From Diploptera punctata (lineage: Eukaryota; Arthropoda; Insecta; Blattodea; Blaberidae): a DNA stretch of 64,000 nt. Under the pieces are notes generated by a model. The model saw only the letters and a list, made by a program, of their open reading frames with translations, searched no databases and was not told the DNA's origin. Made by a program: the position numbers and the translations under genes. Below, piece after piece: positions 10,331 to 20,120 of this stretch. Location: the NCBI GenBank assembly GCA_030220185.1, contig JASPKZ010009680.1, forward strand, positions 62,001 to 126,000, in the 5' to 3' direction. Numbering within the stretch: position 1 is the first letter of the stretch; each line of letters opens with the position of its first letter.

Positions 10331-10813
10331 ATGCAGGGTGTCCAATTCAAACTTTCCACATTTTAATTAATCATAATAACAAAGTATGCGGAATTATGAA
10401 ATGAGGCCGGTATTAAACAAAACAGAAGTTCAAAGAATTTTTATTGCCACACACTAAAATACCTCTATATGTGCACCGTTAGTAGCATGAACAATATCAA
10501 GTCTGTATTCGATTTCGTGCCACGTTCTGTCCAACCTATCCATTAGTACTGTTGCAATTGTGTCAATGATACGGGTTCGTAAATCATGAATGTTCTGGAG
10601 TCGCAAACACACAGTCTTTTACATACTCCCAGAGGAAGGAGTCCAGTGGAGTGATGTCTGGCGAACGTGGTTTTATGTCATTATTGTCCAACATGCGACA
10701 GATGAATTGACTGCAAACAATGAAAACAACAATTATTTGAGTTTCTCTTTCTTTTAATACCAACCTCATTTCATAATTCCGCATACTTTGAGAGTTATGA
10801 TTAATTAAAATTG
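10331..10813 (-). pseudogene. Mariner-like transposase remnant, 3' end, with foldback
   Basis: The minus strand reads SPDITPLDSFLWEYVKDCVF, then after a frame change RTWHEIEYRLDIVHATNGAH, which matches the C-terminal third of mariner-like DDE transposases (PDITPLDxFLWGYVK carries the third catalytic Asp). The outer end GGGTGTCC at 10336 fits a mariner-type terminus. Unusually, 10362-10420 recurs inverted at 10755-10813, so the remnant is enclosed by roughly 57-bp inverted arms that include the end of the coding strand. No N-terminal half. Confidence 0.7.
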
Positions 10814-10815
10814 GG

Positions 10816-11242
10816 GAATGGGCCCCTCAGGGGTCCTCATCTAGGGGATATGTGGATGGCGACCACAAGGTGCCCAAGCTGTGCAAAACATTTCTTCCAC
10901 TTGTGTTTTGCACATCTTTTAACTTTACTATCTAACCTCTCTTGGTTAACTCTTGTTTTTTTCGACCCCGACGCTATTAGGGCAATCCGAGGGCTGAGGG
11001 AGTCTTTCCTTTCTTCCATTTCTTTCTTCTTTCCTTTATTTTCTTTCCTTCTCCAGAAAAGCCTGACCAGAGGCTATAAGATGGTAGCCCATCACTGGTC
11101 TTGCCTTCCTTTGGGCAGCAACCAATCGAAGGGACTATTATTATGCTTTCAAGTCTTATACGAGAATTTCCCATACGGGAAAATTTTCTATAGGATCGTA
11201 ACAGACCTTGGCCTAATACTTGGAAGGAAGAAGAAGAATTAT
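10816..11242 (+). mobile_element. Non-coding retroelement (SINE-like) ending in a LINE L-L 3' tail
   Basis: Non-coding unit with CT-rich stretches (11005-11050). Its last part, from about 11130, matches 41219-41338, and its last roughly 60 bases (AGGATCGTAACAGACCTTGG, CTAATACTTGGAAGG, GAA repeats) match the 3' end of the L-L LINE at 52305-52490. A 149-codon frame across it is not a gene. The 5' boundary is uncertain and no tRNA boxes are clear. Confidence 0.5.
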
Positions 11243-11244
11243 GT

Positions 11245-11396
11245 TATATGCCAAGAATGAGGTTGGAGAATAACATTAACCATGATTTGAGGGACGTTGA
11301 TTATACAGGGATAATTGAAAAAAAACTCTAGATAGGGATGTATGGAGAGTTTATGTACGCGCTGCCTTGAACCTACGGTTTTGATAGTGCCAGTTA
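11245..11396 (+). pseudogene. LINE L-A, short 3' fragment
   Basis: Directly after the GAA tail of the preceding element: ATGCCAAGAATGAGG through CGCTGCCTTGAACC and GATAGTGCCAGT, the last roughly 45 codons of L-A with indels. 5'-truncated, no (GTAA)n tail left. Confidence 0.75.
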
Positions 11397-11631
11397 GCTT
11401 TTTATTTCTAATACATTAGTGGTAATGCGAAATAACAGAACAACAAAGTTGATAGTAAAAATATTTTGGTAAAAGTTAGGCTGAGGGAAATGTATCAGAA
11501 GTCAGCAGATGCTTGATTCTTCCTTCATTCATTATCAAAACAATTCCAATTCTCTTAAAAAAATAAGGCAACATTTAAAAATAAAATTTATGTGTTTGGT
11601 TCCCCGAATATAACTATTAACTAACTCACTG

Positions 11632-11819
11632 GCCGGTGGGTCAACCTTCTGGCGGCACTAGGCCCTGGGGTCGACTCAGCCTCTAACGGAAATGAGTACC
11701 AGACACTTGTTCTCGCAGGACTGACAACCCGGTTCACATAAAGCCGATTGTTCAGAAAAGTGGGAACCTAACCTCCTACTACCCCAAGGGCCTCCTGAGG
11801 CCTGTAGTGGGATCACATT
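11632..11819 (+). mobile_element. SINE-E, 5'-truncated
   Basis: Matches the body of the full copy at 49664-49955 (CCCTGGGGTCGACTCAGCC, GAAATGAGTACCAGACAC, CCTCCTACTACCCCAAGG). The tRNA-like head is missing. It abuts the antisense L-A copy that follows. Confidence 0.75.
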
Positions 11820-12360
11820 GCTATCGAGCCCTTAGGTTCATGGTCGTGCGGACATAAGTTCTGCATACATCCCTATCCTGAGCTAATGTTTTCCAATCAT
11901 CCTGTGTATAATCCACTTCCCTCAAATTATGGTCAATGTTATTCTCCCACCTCATTCTTGGTCTACCGACTAGGCGTTTTCCCTCTGATTTTCCTACCAG
12001 AAGCTTCCATGTACCTCTTTCATTCTCCATTCGTGCTACATGCCCTGCTCATCGTAGTCTACGAGATTAAACTGTTCTTATTACATCTGAATTCCATAAA
12101 GACCATGTAGCTCACTGTTATGTAGTCTTCTCCATTCACTTGTCTGTTCATCTCTGTTTGGTCCAAACATGTTTCTAAGAACTTTACTCTCAAATACTAT
12201 CATTCTCCATTCCTCCCTTGAATTAAGAGTCTATGTTTCACATCCACATAATAAATAAAATGGTAGAATAACACTTTTTATATATTTTTACGTTTAAAAA
12301 ATAACGTGATTTTTCGTGAAAGGAGTTTGTGCGACAGAGTCTCCTATAAATTGCATAATT
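11820..12360 (-). pseudogene. LINE L-A, C-terminal half, minus strand
   Basis: Reverse complement encodes parts of the L-A C-terminus in broken frames: MENERGTWKLLVGKSEGKRL, VGRPRMRWENNIDHNLREVD and DRDVCRTYVRTTMNLRAR at the end. Upstream it extends to about 12360, aligning with the TCCTTTCA...AACGT...AAAATATATAAAA stretch of the 3460 copy. The (GTAA)n tail is absent; the C-terminus abuts SINE-E. Confidence 0.85.
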
Positions 12361-12540
12361 TGTTAGTTACTTATTTTTATTCTTCAAATACCCCAAAGAG
12401 CAAGATTACTCATAATAAGGGGCGATATACAAAAACATAATGGCCATGAAACACTTAACAATAGAAACAACAGAACAAAATCAGGCATAAGTTTTAAGTA
12501 AAACCAAACTACTTTAAATTCATAATATACTATGTAGGAA

Positions 12541-12640
12541 GTTTATATATATATATCCGGGTTCGAATCCCGTCAGGCATTTATTTTTCTTATCATACCA
12601 TATATATATATATATAATATATATATATATATATACATAT
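12541..12640 (+). mobile_element. SINE-G fragment between (TA)n repeats
   Basis: Bases 12556-12600 carry TCCGGGTTCGAATCCCGTC and AGGCATTTATTTTTCTTATC, the 3' half of the tRNA-like unit complete at 54360-54480. It is flanked by (TA)n on both sides. Confidence 0.65.
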
Positions 12641-12893
12641 TTAAACAGGATAATAATATAATAATAATAATATAATAATAATAGTAATTACAATTAACAA
12701 AATTAACTAAGAAAGCAATGAGAAAAAACATTTTTAATACAATTAGAAAAATGTTTAACATTCGTGAAATGTTGATATTCAATAGGTAAGTTATTGTAAT
12801 GGTTTATTAATGCATAACGAAACCCTTTTATACTAATATTTTGTTGAAAAACTAGTAGTATCTTTGTGCAATAAAATACAACCTCTAGTATAA

Positions 12894-12924
<31 letters not shown>

Positions 12925-13224
12925 CTTTATTAAAAATTAAGGGCATGTTATGGTGAGATAGATTCTTAATAATTTTAAACATATATACACAAATCATATA
13001 TTTTCTTTTTAATTCCTTTAATAGTAAAATATTTGAAAAAAGTGGAAATAAAATTATAAGATGTACAGGGATGTAAGTCATATAGTAGGGCATATTCTGA
13101 TAGCTCTATTCTGTAAAACTTGGAGAGGGTGAGTTACGTAATAAAAACTATTTCCCCATATAGGTAGCATATAAGTGAGATGAGAATGTATTAAAGAGTA
13201 ATATATACTTCTAATATATAAACC

Positions 13225-13942
13225 AACAAGATACTTTCGCCGAATGTACAGGAAAACGCTCACTGTGTTTACAAAGAGACCTAAAACACGTCTGGGGAAA
13301 AGAATCGTATATACTCAACCTAGGATTTAAAGAGAGATCAGGGCTTGCTTGGTTTAGGCTAGGGGCATGAAAATTTCAAAAAATTAGTGACGATCACGAT
13401 ATGCGAATATGTCCAATGTGCGGGAAATTTGAAGATGAGATACATGTATTAGGACAATGTAATGATTTAGAATATTGGAGACGTCAGTTATTACCGGAAA
13501 GATTTCTAAATTCAAATCGAGAAAGATTGGCATGCTACGAGTTATTGGTAAATCCAGAAAATTGGATAAACTTGGGTAAATTTCTGGACCAAAACGCGGA
13601 AAATAAGAACAACACTCATTCATGAATAAATATATGTTATCAAAATGCAATAACATTAATTCTTAATAATTATATATAAATTAATTAATGTATAATGCTA
13701 TTGTGTTATTATTTAATTGTTTTCTTTATGTAATTGTAATGTTATGGTTTTTTTAGTGTATAATGCTATTGTGTTATTATTTAATTGTAATATTATTGCG
13801 TTTTCTTTATGTAATTGTAATGTTATTGATTTTTTTGTTGTTTATTTTTCTTTACACTAGTACCAATTATTACTTTATTGTAACGGACTGTCAACAGCAC
13901 GTACGGCTTACTGCCCGTGCGACCCATATTTGTAAATATTTT
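13225..13942 (+). pseudogene. LINE family L-E, 3' end with CCHC motif and repeated 3' UTR
   Basis: Inserted in L-F: the host motif ACTTCTAATATA(TA)AAC lies on both sides (13207-13224 and 13943-13959). Plus-strand coding remnants include LGFKERSGLAWFRLGAWKFQ and then an open frame RICPMCGKFEDEIHVLGQCN DLEYWRRQ (13401-13625); the CxxCx8HxxxxC cluster is the C-terminal zinc knuckle of R1/Jockey-type LINEs. The 3' UTR contains two copies of an AT-rich unit (ATAATGCTATTGTGTTATT...), seen about five times at 55230-55700. The end CCGTGCGACCCATATTTG matches the 55140 copy. Confidence 0.78.
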
Positions 13943-14280
13943 ACTTCTAATATAAACAATTGGTAAGTCTATGAAGAACACCTATAACAGGTGATGTCCG
14001 TTAACATAAATGTTAAACATGAGATTTCTAATTTAAATCCTTATCTAAAATTAAGCCTAAAAATTTAACCGAATTTACATTATTTATTACTTTATTATTA
14101 ATAATTGTATCCTGATTTTAGTATTATATTTTGATGTAATTTTTTAAATAAGATGTAAAAAGTTTTTGAAGTATTTATTGATAATTTATTAAGATGAAAC
14201 CATTGTTTAAGGATGTTTATATCATGCAATAAATTCTTAATAATGATATTAACATTATCTCCTGTATAAAAGATACTAGT

Positions 14281-14505
14281 CATCATCATCATGAACAAAT
14301 TCGTTTTAGGCCATGTGGCCTGTACGGTAAACCTAGCGAAGATGGTCTTGATCTTTCCACCGATGTTTTGGTCTTCCTTGGTCCCTATGTCCAGTTGGGG
14401 TATATTGGAATGCCAATTTTGGAAGTCTATTTCTTGTCATTCTTCTCAGATGATTTTTCCATTCTTGTTGGTATCTTTGGATATCTTAACTTAAGCAAAG
14501 ACTGG
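14281..14505 (-). pseudogene. LINE family L-G, 3' end, inserted in L-F
   Basis: Flanked by a perfect 13-bp duplication AAAAGATACTAGT (14268-14280 and 14506-14518) inside the L-F coding sequence. The minus strand encodes a HLRRM-type C-terminus (NRLPKLAFQYTPTGH, RDQGRPKHRWKDQDHLR) followed by a non-coding end CACATGGCCTAAAACG and a (GAT)n tail. A near-identical copy lies on the plus strand at 38095-38286. Confidence 0.88.
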
Positions 14506-14860
14506 AAAAGATACTAGTATCATCCGCAAATGATATATTTCCACAAAGATTTAATTCACTGATATCATTAATAGCATACATTTCCAGAATTGAGCCTATG
14601 TTAATTTCTTCATGCATGTAATATGGAATTCCTTAGATTTGGACAGGGTGTATCTTTCTAAAATTGCCATCGCTGCCATTAGAGGATCAATTTCAATTTT
14701 AAGAAACCATATTTACAAAATTTCTACTTTCTAGTATGTATACTTCAATTAGACCTACAATTTGAATTTTTTAAAATGTATTCACAAAATATATTTCATC
14801 AATTCCAAAAAATTAAATTGTCACTTTGCCTTGAGGCAATCCTCTAATGAGGTAAGTTGT

Positions 14861-15129
14861 ATCTAATATATATATACTATATATATATATATATATAATA
14901 CATGTATTTTTTTGAATGAAACAGTTAAGATCTAAGTTACAATATGTTTTGCGGAAAAAGTAATCGGAAAAGGCTAACAAGGAAAGTTTCTGCAAAGGGA
15001 ATAGTTTACCATGGCGACATAAGATCGATTGTGTCATGTAGCCCATCCCAGCTCATTGTGCGTGCAGACTACACGACTACATGCTTTCCGCGTGCATTGT
15101 ACATTCCTGCTGCTCATCGCTAATTCACT

Positions 15130-15130
<1 letters not shown>
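14861..15130. other. Spacer with (TA)n
   Basis: Contains a (TA)n tract (14870-14898). The minus strand could hold diverged upstream L-F coding sequence but nothing firm can be read. Confidence 0.4.
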
Positions 15131-15207
<77 letters not shown>

Positions 15208-15284
15208 GATAATAATAACAATAATGATAATAACAATAACTATGATAATAATAATAATAATGATAATAATAATAATAATAATAA
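15131..15284. repeat. (AAT)n microsatellite
   Basis: Long interrupted (AAT)n tract with AAC and GAT variants. Directly abuts the 5'-truncated L-C LINE. Confidence 0.95.
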
Positions 15285-15780
15285 TGTCGAAATTTCAAAT
15301 AATATGTGAAACTATACATAAAACATTAAGATCAAATCAAGAAGAGATATTAGATTGAAGATTTATAAAACATTGGCAGTTCCTGCATTACTTTATGGGA
15401 GCGAAACATGTGTAATGACCAAAAAATTACAAAGTAGAATATAAAGCGTATAAATTAATTTCCTTGGATGAACAAAAGGCTGCACAAGATTGGAATCGGA
15501 TAAAGAGTGAAAATATAAGAACAGAGTTAATTATATATCCACTGAATGATACAATCAAAGAATGAAGAGATAAATGGTTTAGACATGTGGAAAGAATGAT
15601 TACAAAAACCAGCATTTAATTACAAGCCAAGAGGTTCAAGGAATGTAGGAAGGCCAGTGTTGAGATGGATAGAATAACTGTGAGACTGAATAGGCAGTTT
15701 GCCTAACCCGTAGAGTGAAGAAGAAGAAGAAGAAGAAGAAAAGAAAAAGTAGTAGTAGTAGAAGAAGAAGAAGAATGAAT
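15285..15780 (+). pseudogene. LINE family L-C, C-terminal region with (GAA)n tail
   Basis: Plus strand in broken frames: KFQIICETIHKTLRSN, LKIYKTLAVPALLYGSETC, then remnants of the HVERM region and KPRGSRNVGRPVLRWIE at about 15625-15675, and a non-coding end TTTGCCTAACCCGTAGAGTG with a long (GAA)n/(GTA)n tail (15717-15780). It aligns with the minus-strand copy at 39582-40290, which has GGCATTTTGCCTAGCTCGTGG at the same place. Confidence 0.82.
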
Positions 15781-15839
15781 AGGTTTACGAATGTAAAAAA
15801 AATATTTTGGTGAAAAATTCTGATTTATTCTTTTCCTCC

Positions 15840-16915
15840 AACTTTCTCTGTCTTTTCAATTCTCTAATCTGACAACTGATCTATCTGACACACTCCAGCG
15901 TGCTCATAATGCATGAATTCGATTTATATTCAATCTCTGTCGTTATGACCACGTGTCTCCTCCATTTCAGGCCTTATCATGGCTACGCCTAAATGACAGA
16001 AAAACTTTACATTCACATACCTTACTATTCCAAATTCTGCACACATATTTACGAAGTTATTTAACAACACGTTTTCAAAAAATTATATCGGCTCATCACA
16101 ATTAGGAACAAGATCACAAGACTCTACTTTACTTTTGATACCACAGCACAGACCTGTCCATACTCTGAATTTTACACAAATATATGGCTAGAGCATGGAA
16201 CTCATTCCCAGTCATGTCAGGGACTGTCAATCGCTATCATTATTTAATCCAAATTAACTGATATCTTAAGTTCGACACAATGAAAACATTAACTGCATAA
16301 ACACTATATAGAGCATTCTATAAATCATCTGGAAGCTACTTACTTTATTTTATATCATTTTAATTTTATTATGTTCTATGTTTTTGTTAGTATTAGCTAG
16401 TATTAGATCACACCATCATTGTATTTTGTTTCCATCCATCCATAGTAATTCTGCACGAGGACAGATCTTTCACTGCAATCATAGCATTTTCATGCTATGC
16501 TTGCAGCTTTACTAGGGGATTGTAGGTGTGGTAGCTTCCCGTTGCTTTCCACACCGGTTAAGGATGATGAAGATTATAATGATAAGGATGATGACGATGG
16601 CTATATGACTTCGGGGACTGTTTGGGTCTTAAAGTTTTCCTGACATTTGTCCTACAGGTTAGGAAAACCCCCGATAAAAACCTCACCCAGAAAACTGCCC
16701 CGACCGGGATCGAACCGCGGGCCCACTGCGTGACAAGGCAGTACGCTACTCGAGACCACAGCGGTGGACGGTATTTTGTTTAGTCTGTATTTTAATAATA
16801 TCTTAAAATTGTAATAACTATGTAATTTTTGTGTAATTCTATTCGCTAGTTGAGGGGAAGAGAAGGCCTTATGGCCTTAACTCTGCCAGCTAAAATAAAG
16901 CATTATCATCATTAC

Positions 16916-16958
<43 letters not shown>

Positions 16959-16960
16959 GT
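15840..16960 (+). pseudogene. LINE family L-P, C-terminus and 3' UTR, split by a SINE
   Basis: Broken plus-strand frames: TLQRAHNACIRFIFNLCRYD, HVSPPFQALSWLRLNDRKTL, HTLLFQILHTYLRSYLTTRF, and a MARAWNSFPVMSGTVN end, the characteristic C-terminus of CR1/Jockey-type LINEs. The 3' UTR continues after the SINE (16432-16770) with AAGGCCTTATGGCCTTAAC, TCTGCCAGC and AATAAAGCATTATC and ends in a (TTA)n tail (16915-16958). Many stops and frame changes; dead. Confidence 0.78.
16432..16770 (-). mobile_element. SINE-A (type-1 tail), full length, inside L-P
   Basis: Minus-strand copy with head at the right (CACCGCTGTGGTCTCGAGTA) and type-1 tail at the left (CCATCCATCCATAGTAATT on the plus strand). Perfect 11-bp target duplication GTATTTTGTTT at 16421-16431 and 16771-16781. 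Confidence 0.92.
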
Positions 16961-17189
16961 ATATATTTTTCTTCCATTGTCTTCTTCAGTTCCCGCAGCT
17001 ATGTGTGTTCAAGTAGACCTCTTCGTCTCTTTCCCGGTGGCATGCCTTCTAAAAAATCTTCGTTGGCATGCTTTCATTCTTCATCGTTTTGCGTGTCCAT
17101 ACAATTCCAATCGTCTATAGTTATCGTAATCAAGTACATTCTCTATATTCAATTCATGTATATTTTTTGTATTTCTTAAAATCTCTTAG

Positions 17190-18715
17190 AATTTCTTAGG
17201 ATGGAGAGAACAACGTCATGGACATATACAATTGAATAGCAATATGAAATTAGATACGTTAATTTTCGCAGATGATGTACAGTAGCATTAGTGACACCCT
17301 CAGAGGATGAATTACAATATTCAGTATATCATTTTAACAAAATAGTCATCAAATGTAACATGAAAATCAATACAGAGAAAAGAAAAGTAATGGCTTTTCA
17401 TAAGTAATGCCACGAGTGATTTCCAAATTATCGATAAATTCACGACTCACGAAGTGAGGAGTGAATTTATCTAGAGAATTTGGAAATCAAGAGTCACATT
17501 TGTTAGGACTATTTAACGAATAAAATTATGCTGTTTACTCACAAAATCATTATTAAACTATAGTATTTTAAAATATTTATATATTTAATTGTAAACGGCG
17601 ATGTTTGAAAAACAAATGAGAAACGATAGGTGCGTTCATCTGCTTCTTTTGTTTATCACTGCAACCAGATCATACTATTTATTGCCAAAGGAACGCAATA
17701 TTGTAAGAATGCTCTCTAGTGGAAAAAAAAATGAAACATCAAACTGTATATTAATTCATTTGTGATGTCGTATGATGTAAATTACAATTATATTTTTCTG
17801 GATTATTACCTGGGAAAAAAATACATTTAAGAAAGTGCAAAACAATGGTTTTCTTTTTTTGGTGGTATAATCAATTGCTACAAATGTTGACATGTATGCA
17901 CTATATATACAATCTGGTAGCCGTATTTCTTTTAGGCTCAGTCACTGCAAAATAACGGTCAGACCTGTTCAGAATATTAAAAAGGAGGAGCTTTGTTTAA
18001 TATGGTAATTATAACACTGATAAATATTTCGTGAAACACGACTCTGATTGGTTGTAAAACAGAAATCATTGAAACGTGATTGGTCATTGACTCCCATTTG
18101 GGGCATGAGTTAAATAGTCAAGGAAAATACGCTGTACGTAGCAAAATTGGTATATATTCAAAAATACTTGAAAGAGTAAATTCATTTACTTACCTTGGAT
18201 GTACATTAACATATTTGGATGAAGTAGACATAGCAAATAAAATTATTAATTTTAATAAAACCATGGGAATAATAAATTCAGTAATGAAACCTTCGCCACT
18301 CCAGGGAGATACCAGACTACGGTTATACAAAACCTTATCAAGACCTGCACCTTCCTACGGCAGTGAGGCATGGACTTTAAGGAAAGGAGAGGAGAGCAGG
18401 ATAACTTCTATTGAAATGAGATTCATGAGATATACAGCAGGATATACCAAGTGGGATCACAAACGCAATGATGTCTTGAAGGAACTACGTTTAGAACCGG
18501 TCATTGAATACGTACATAGATACCAGAACAACTGGATGAATCATTTGCGACGAATGAGTTCAGATAAAGTTTCCAAGGCCATGCTTTGTTATTGTCCAAA
18601 AGGGAAGAGATCTCTGGGCCGTCCAAGGAAACGCTGGATATAAAATTCTTGAGTGAGATCGTAAACAGACCTATAGGCCTAAGACTAGGTTGGATGAAGA
18701 AGATTTCTTAAAATC
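17190..18715 (+). pseudogene. LINE family L-D, RT motif C to C-terminus, split by Fold-1
   Basis: Plus strand: SNMKLDTLIFADDVQ (catalytic FADD at about 17265-17280, followed by a stop), DELQYSVYHFNKIVIKCNMK, INTEKRKVMAF to 17397. After the Fold-1 insertion (17401-18117) the frame resumes exactly: QGKYAVRSKIGIYSKI, RVNSFTYLGCTLTYLDEVDI, LYKTLSRPAPSYGSEAWTLR, IEMRFMRYTAGYTKWDHKRN, NNWMNHLRRMSSDKVSKAML and GKRSLGRPRKRWI. Joining 17397 to 18118 restores MAFQGKY without a base lost or gained, which fixes the element ends. 5'-truncated and stopped, so inactive. Confidence 0.9.
17401..18117 (+). mobile_element. Fold-1 element, copy 1 (717 bp), inside L-D
   Basis: Non-coding AT-rich element starting TAAGTAATGCCACGAGTG and ending GGCATGAGTTAAATAG, flanked on both sides by TCA (17398-17400 and 18118-18120). 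The first 100 bases form a long hairpin: outer arms 17405-17429 and 17477-17500 (TAATGCCACGAGTGATTTCC against GGAAATCAAGAGTCACATT), inner arms 17433-17450 and 17454-17471 around a GAA loop. A second inverted pair links GACTATTTAAC (17508 region) with GTTAAATAGTC at the end. No open frame of note. Class unknown. Confidence 0.85.
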
Positions 18716-18969
18716 TATCTGTATGTCGCAAGTAATCCATTCCCAGAGTTAATTTTAATTTTAAATTCAGAATTAATTTACATGTTTCCTCTTCATAAGT
18801 TATTATACTTTTAATATATATTTTTTATTATTTCAGGATTGTTTCTGTTATATATATACAGATATCCTGAACCAAAATATACAATTTTTTCCACCCTCCC
18901 GGTCTTGCGTGTCTGCTTCTGTTATATATAACTTCGGAGGACTGCAGGATACACACTACTAGATCACAA
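18716..18969. other. Spacer
   Basis: AT-rich, includes ATATATA runs. Nothing recognised. Confidence 0.4.
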
Positions 18970-19235
18970 AAAAAAAAAATAAAGACATCTTAGAAGAATT
19001 ACACATGGAACCTTTAGAAAGCAAAATTTCTGATTATAAGTCAAGATGGATGCGGCATGTTCATCGAATGGAAGATCACAGGATACCCAAACAAATGTTA
19101 AGATATCAACCTAAAGGAAGAAGAAGACCAGGACGTCCATTCAAAAGACTTCGGGATGGTGTTTGTCTTGAGGCCGAAACAGGTCAACAAATGGCCTAAA
19201 TTCGTGAATATACTATGATGATGATGATATATATA
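18970..19235 (+). pseudogene. LINE C-terminal fragment related to L-D, with (GAT)n/(TA)n end
   Basis: Plus strand: DILEELHMEPLESKISDYKS, RWMRHVHRMEDHRIPKQMLR, YQPKGRRRPGRPFKRLRDGV and a stop at 19197, then a (GATGAT) tail running into (TA)n. 5'-truncated after a poly-A run at 18968-18979. Confidence 0.8.
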
Positions 19236-19635
19236 TATATTGTTTTTAGAATTAAGTTTTTTTACAATGTATGAGGACCTGACCCATAGCATCAACTCCC
19301 AACCTGGAGAACCAGAGAGTTTTTCTGGAGTCCACCATAGATCAGTTGTTTTCACTGCAGCTAAGAGTCTGATCCACCCTTTATTGCCTCATCCGCCGTC
19401 TGCACCATTACGTAGGTCTCCTACTCTGCTGAATCCGCTGTTGGGGTCTTCACCATAACCCTGGCTAGGGACTATCAGCGGGTCAGCTGAACCTAGATTT
19501 TTTTAACGAGGTGTTACTCCTCCCCCTCCTCCTTTCTCGTCCGGACTTGGGACCGGTAATGATGGAGTTTGAATATAGATTTACTTATATAATTTTAGTT
19601 TCTCTAAAATATTTTTGTCTCATATTATTTTAACA
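19236..19635. other. Unassigned sequence, possibly a repeat
   Basis: Contains a GC-richer stretch at 19260-19560 (CCCAACCTGGAGAACCAGAG, AGCGGGTCAGCTGAACC, CCTCCCCCTCCTCC) unlike the AT-rich surroundings. It has neither a convincing reading frame nor tRNA-like boxes. It could be part of an interspersed repeat, but no second copy occurs in this window. Confidence 0.35.
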
Positions 19636-19855
19636 TTGTGGCGCTCCGTGGTGCAAGCGGTTAGACGCTCACCTCTCACCGCTGGGGTTCCGAGATCGAG
19701 TATCGGTCACTCCAAGTGGGTTTCGTGGTGGACGAAACGGAGCTTGGGCAGATTTTCTCTGGGGTTCTCCCGTTTTTCCTTGCCACAATTTCTATTCCAC
19801 CATTTTCTCGATACTCATCCCATACATTTCATTTCGTTCATCTGCCCTTGATTAA
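19636..19855 (+). mobile_element. SINE-D, tRNA-derived
   Basis: tRNA-like head GGCGCTCCGTGGTGCAAGCG (box A-like GTGCAAGCGG) and GGGGTTCCGAGATCGAG (box B-like), then a body with AGTGGGTTTCGTGGTGGACG and CATTTCATTTCGTTCATCTG. Only copy in the window. It runs into an antisense L-A fragment. Confidence 0.65.
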
Positions 19856-20013
19856 TGCTATTTTCCTACCTCATTCTTGGTCTACCAACTGAGCGTTTTC
19901 CGTCTGGTTTTCCTATAAGAAGCCACTATTCACTTCTTTCATTCCTCATTCATGCCCTGTCCATCGCAGTCTACGAGTCTAACTGCTCTTATTATATCTG
20001 TTTTCTTATAAAG
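19856..20013 (-). pseudogene. LINE L-A, internal C-terminal fragment
   Basis: Reverse complement encodes the SRRLRW...GHE-like region, here DCDGQGMNEE, and the GKPEGKR/GRPRM region in broken frames. Truncated at both sides: no LRVR end, and the right edge abuts an (AAT)n microsatellite. Confidence 0.75.
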
Positions 20014-20019
20014 ATCAAA

Positions 20020-20032
20020 ATAATAATAATAA

Positions 20033-20083
<51 letters not shown>

Positions 20084-20120
20084 TAATAATAATAATAATA
20101 ATAATGAATAATAATAATAA
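20020..20120. repeat. (AAT)n microsatellite
   Basis: About 100 bp of (AAT)n directly before the L-R LINE. The isoleucine- and tyrosine-rich frames across it are artefacts. Confidence 0.95.

Larger units (their letters stand above)
12640..14860 (-). pseudogene. LINE family L-F, interrupted by two other LINEs
   Basis: A CR1/Jockey/I-type RT C-terminal region on the minus strand. From right to left: IRGLPQGKVTI (motif B, near 14830), INDISELNLCGNISFADDTS (motif C, 14525-14590), then SIFYTGDNVNIIIKNLLHDI, LKQWFHLNKLSINTSK (14110-14267), VNSVKFLGLILDKDLN (about 14040), then SLIHSHLTYMLPIWGNS and VLQNRAIRICP (13080-13205), and a diverged C-terminus to about 12640. It is cut by an L-G LINE (14281-14505) and an L-E LINE (13225-13942), each with its own target duplication. 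A (TA)n tract at 12897-12925 has grown inside the coding part. Sequence between motifs B and C (about 14615-14820) does not fit and may be another insertion. Confidence 0.8.

Noticed and set aside
10811..11260. 149-codon plus-strand reading frame
   Set aside because: It lies in a non-coding SINE-like element, is rich in low-complexity Phe/Ser stretches from a CT-rich tract, and resembles no domain.
15029..15358. 109-codon isoleucine-rich frame
   Set aside because: Translation of an (AAT)n microsatellite running into LINE sequence.
17401..18117. Fold-1 as a Helitron
   Set aside because: A hairpin lies near one end, but the ends do not read TC...CTRR, insertion is not between A and T, and the junction repeats TCA.
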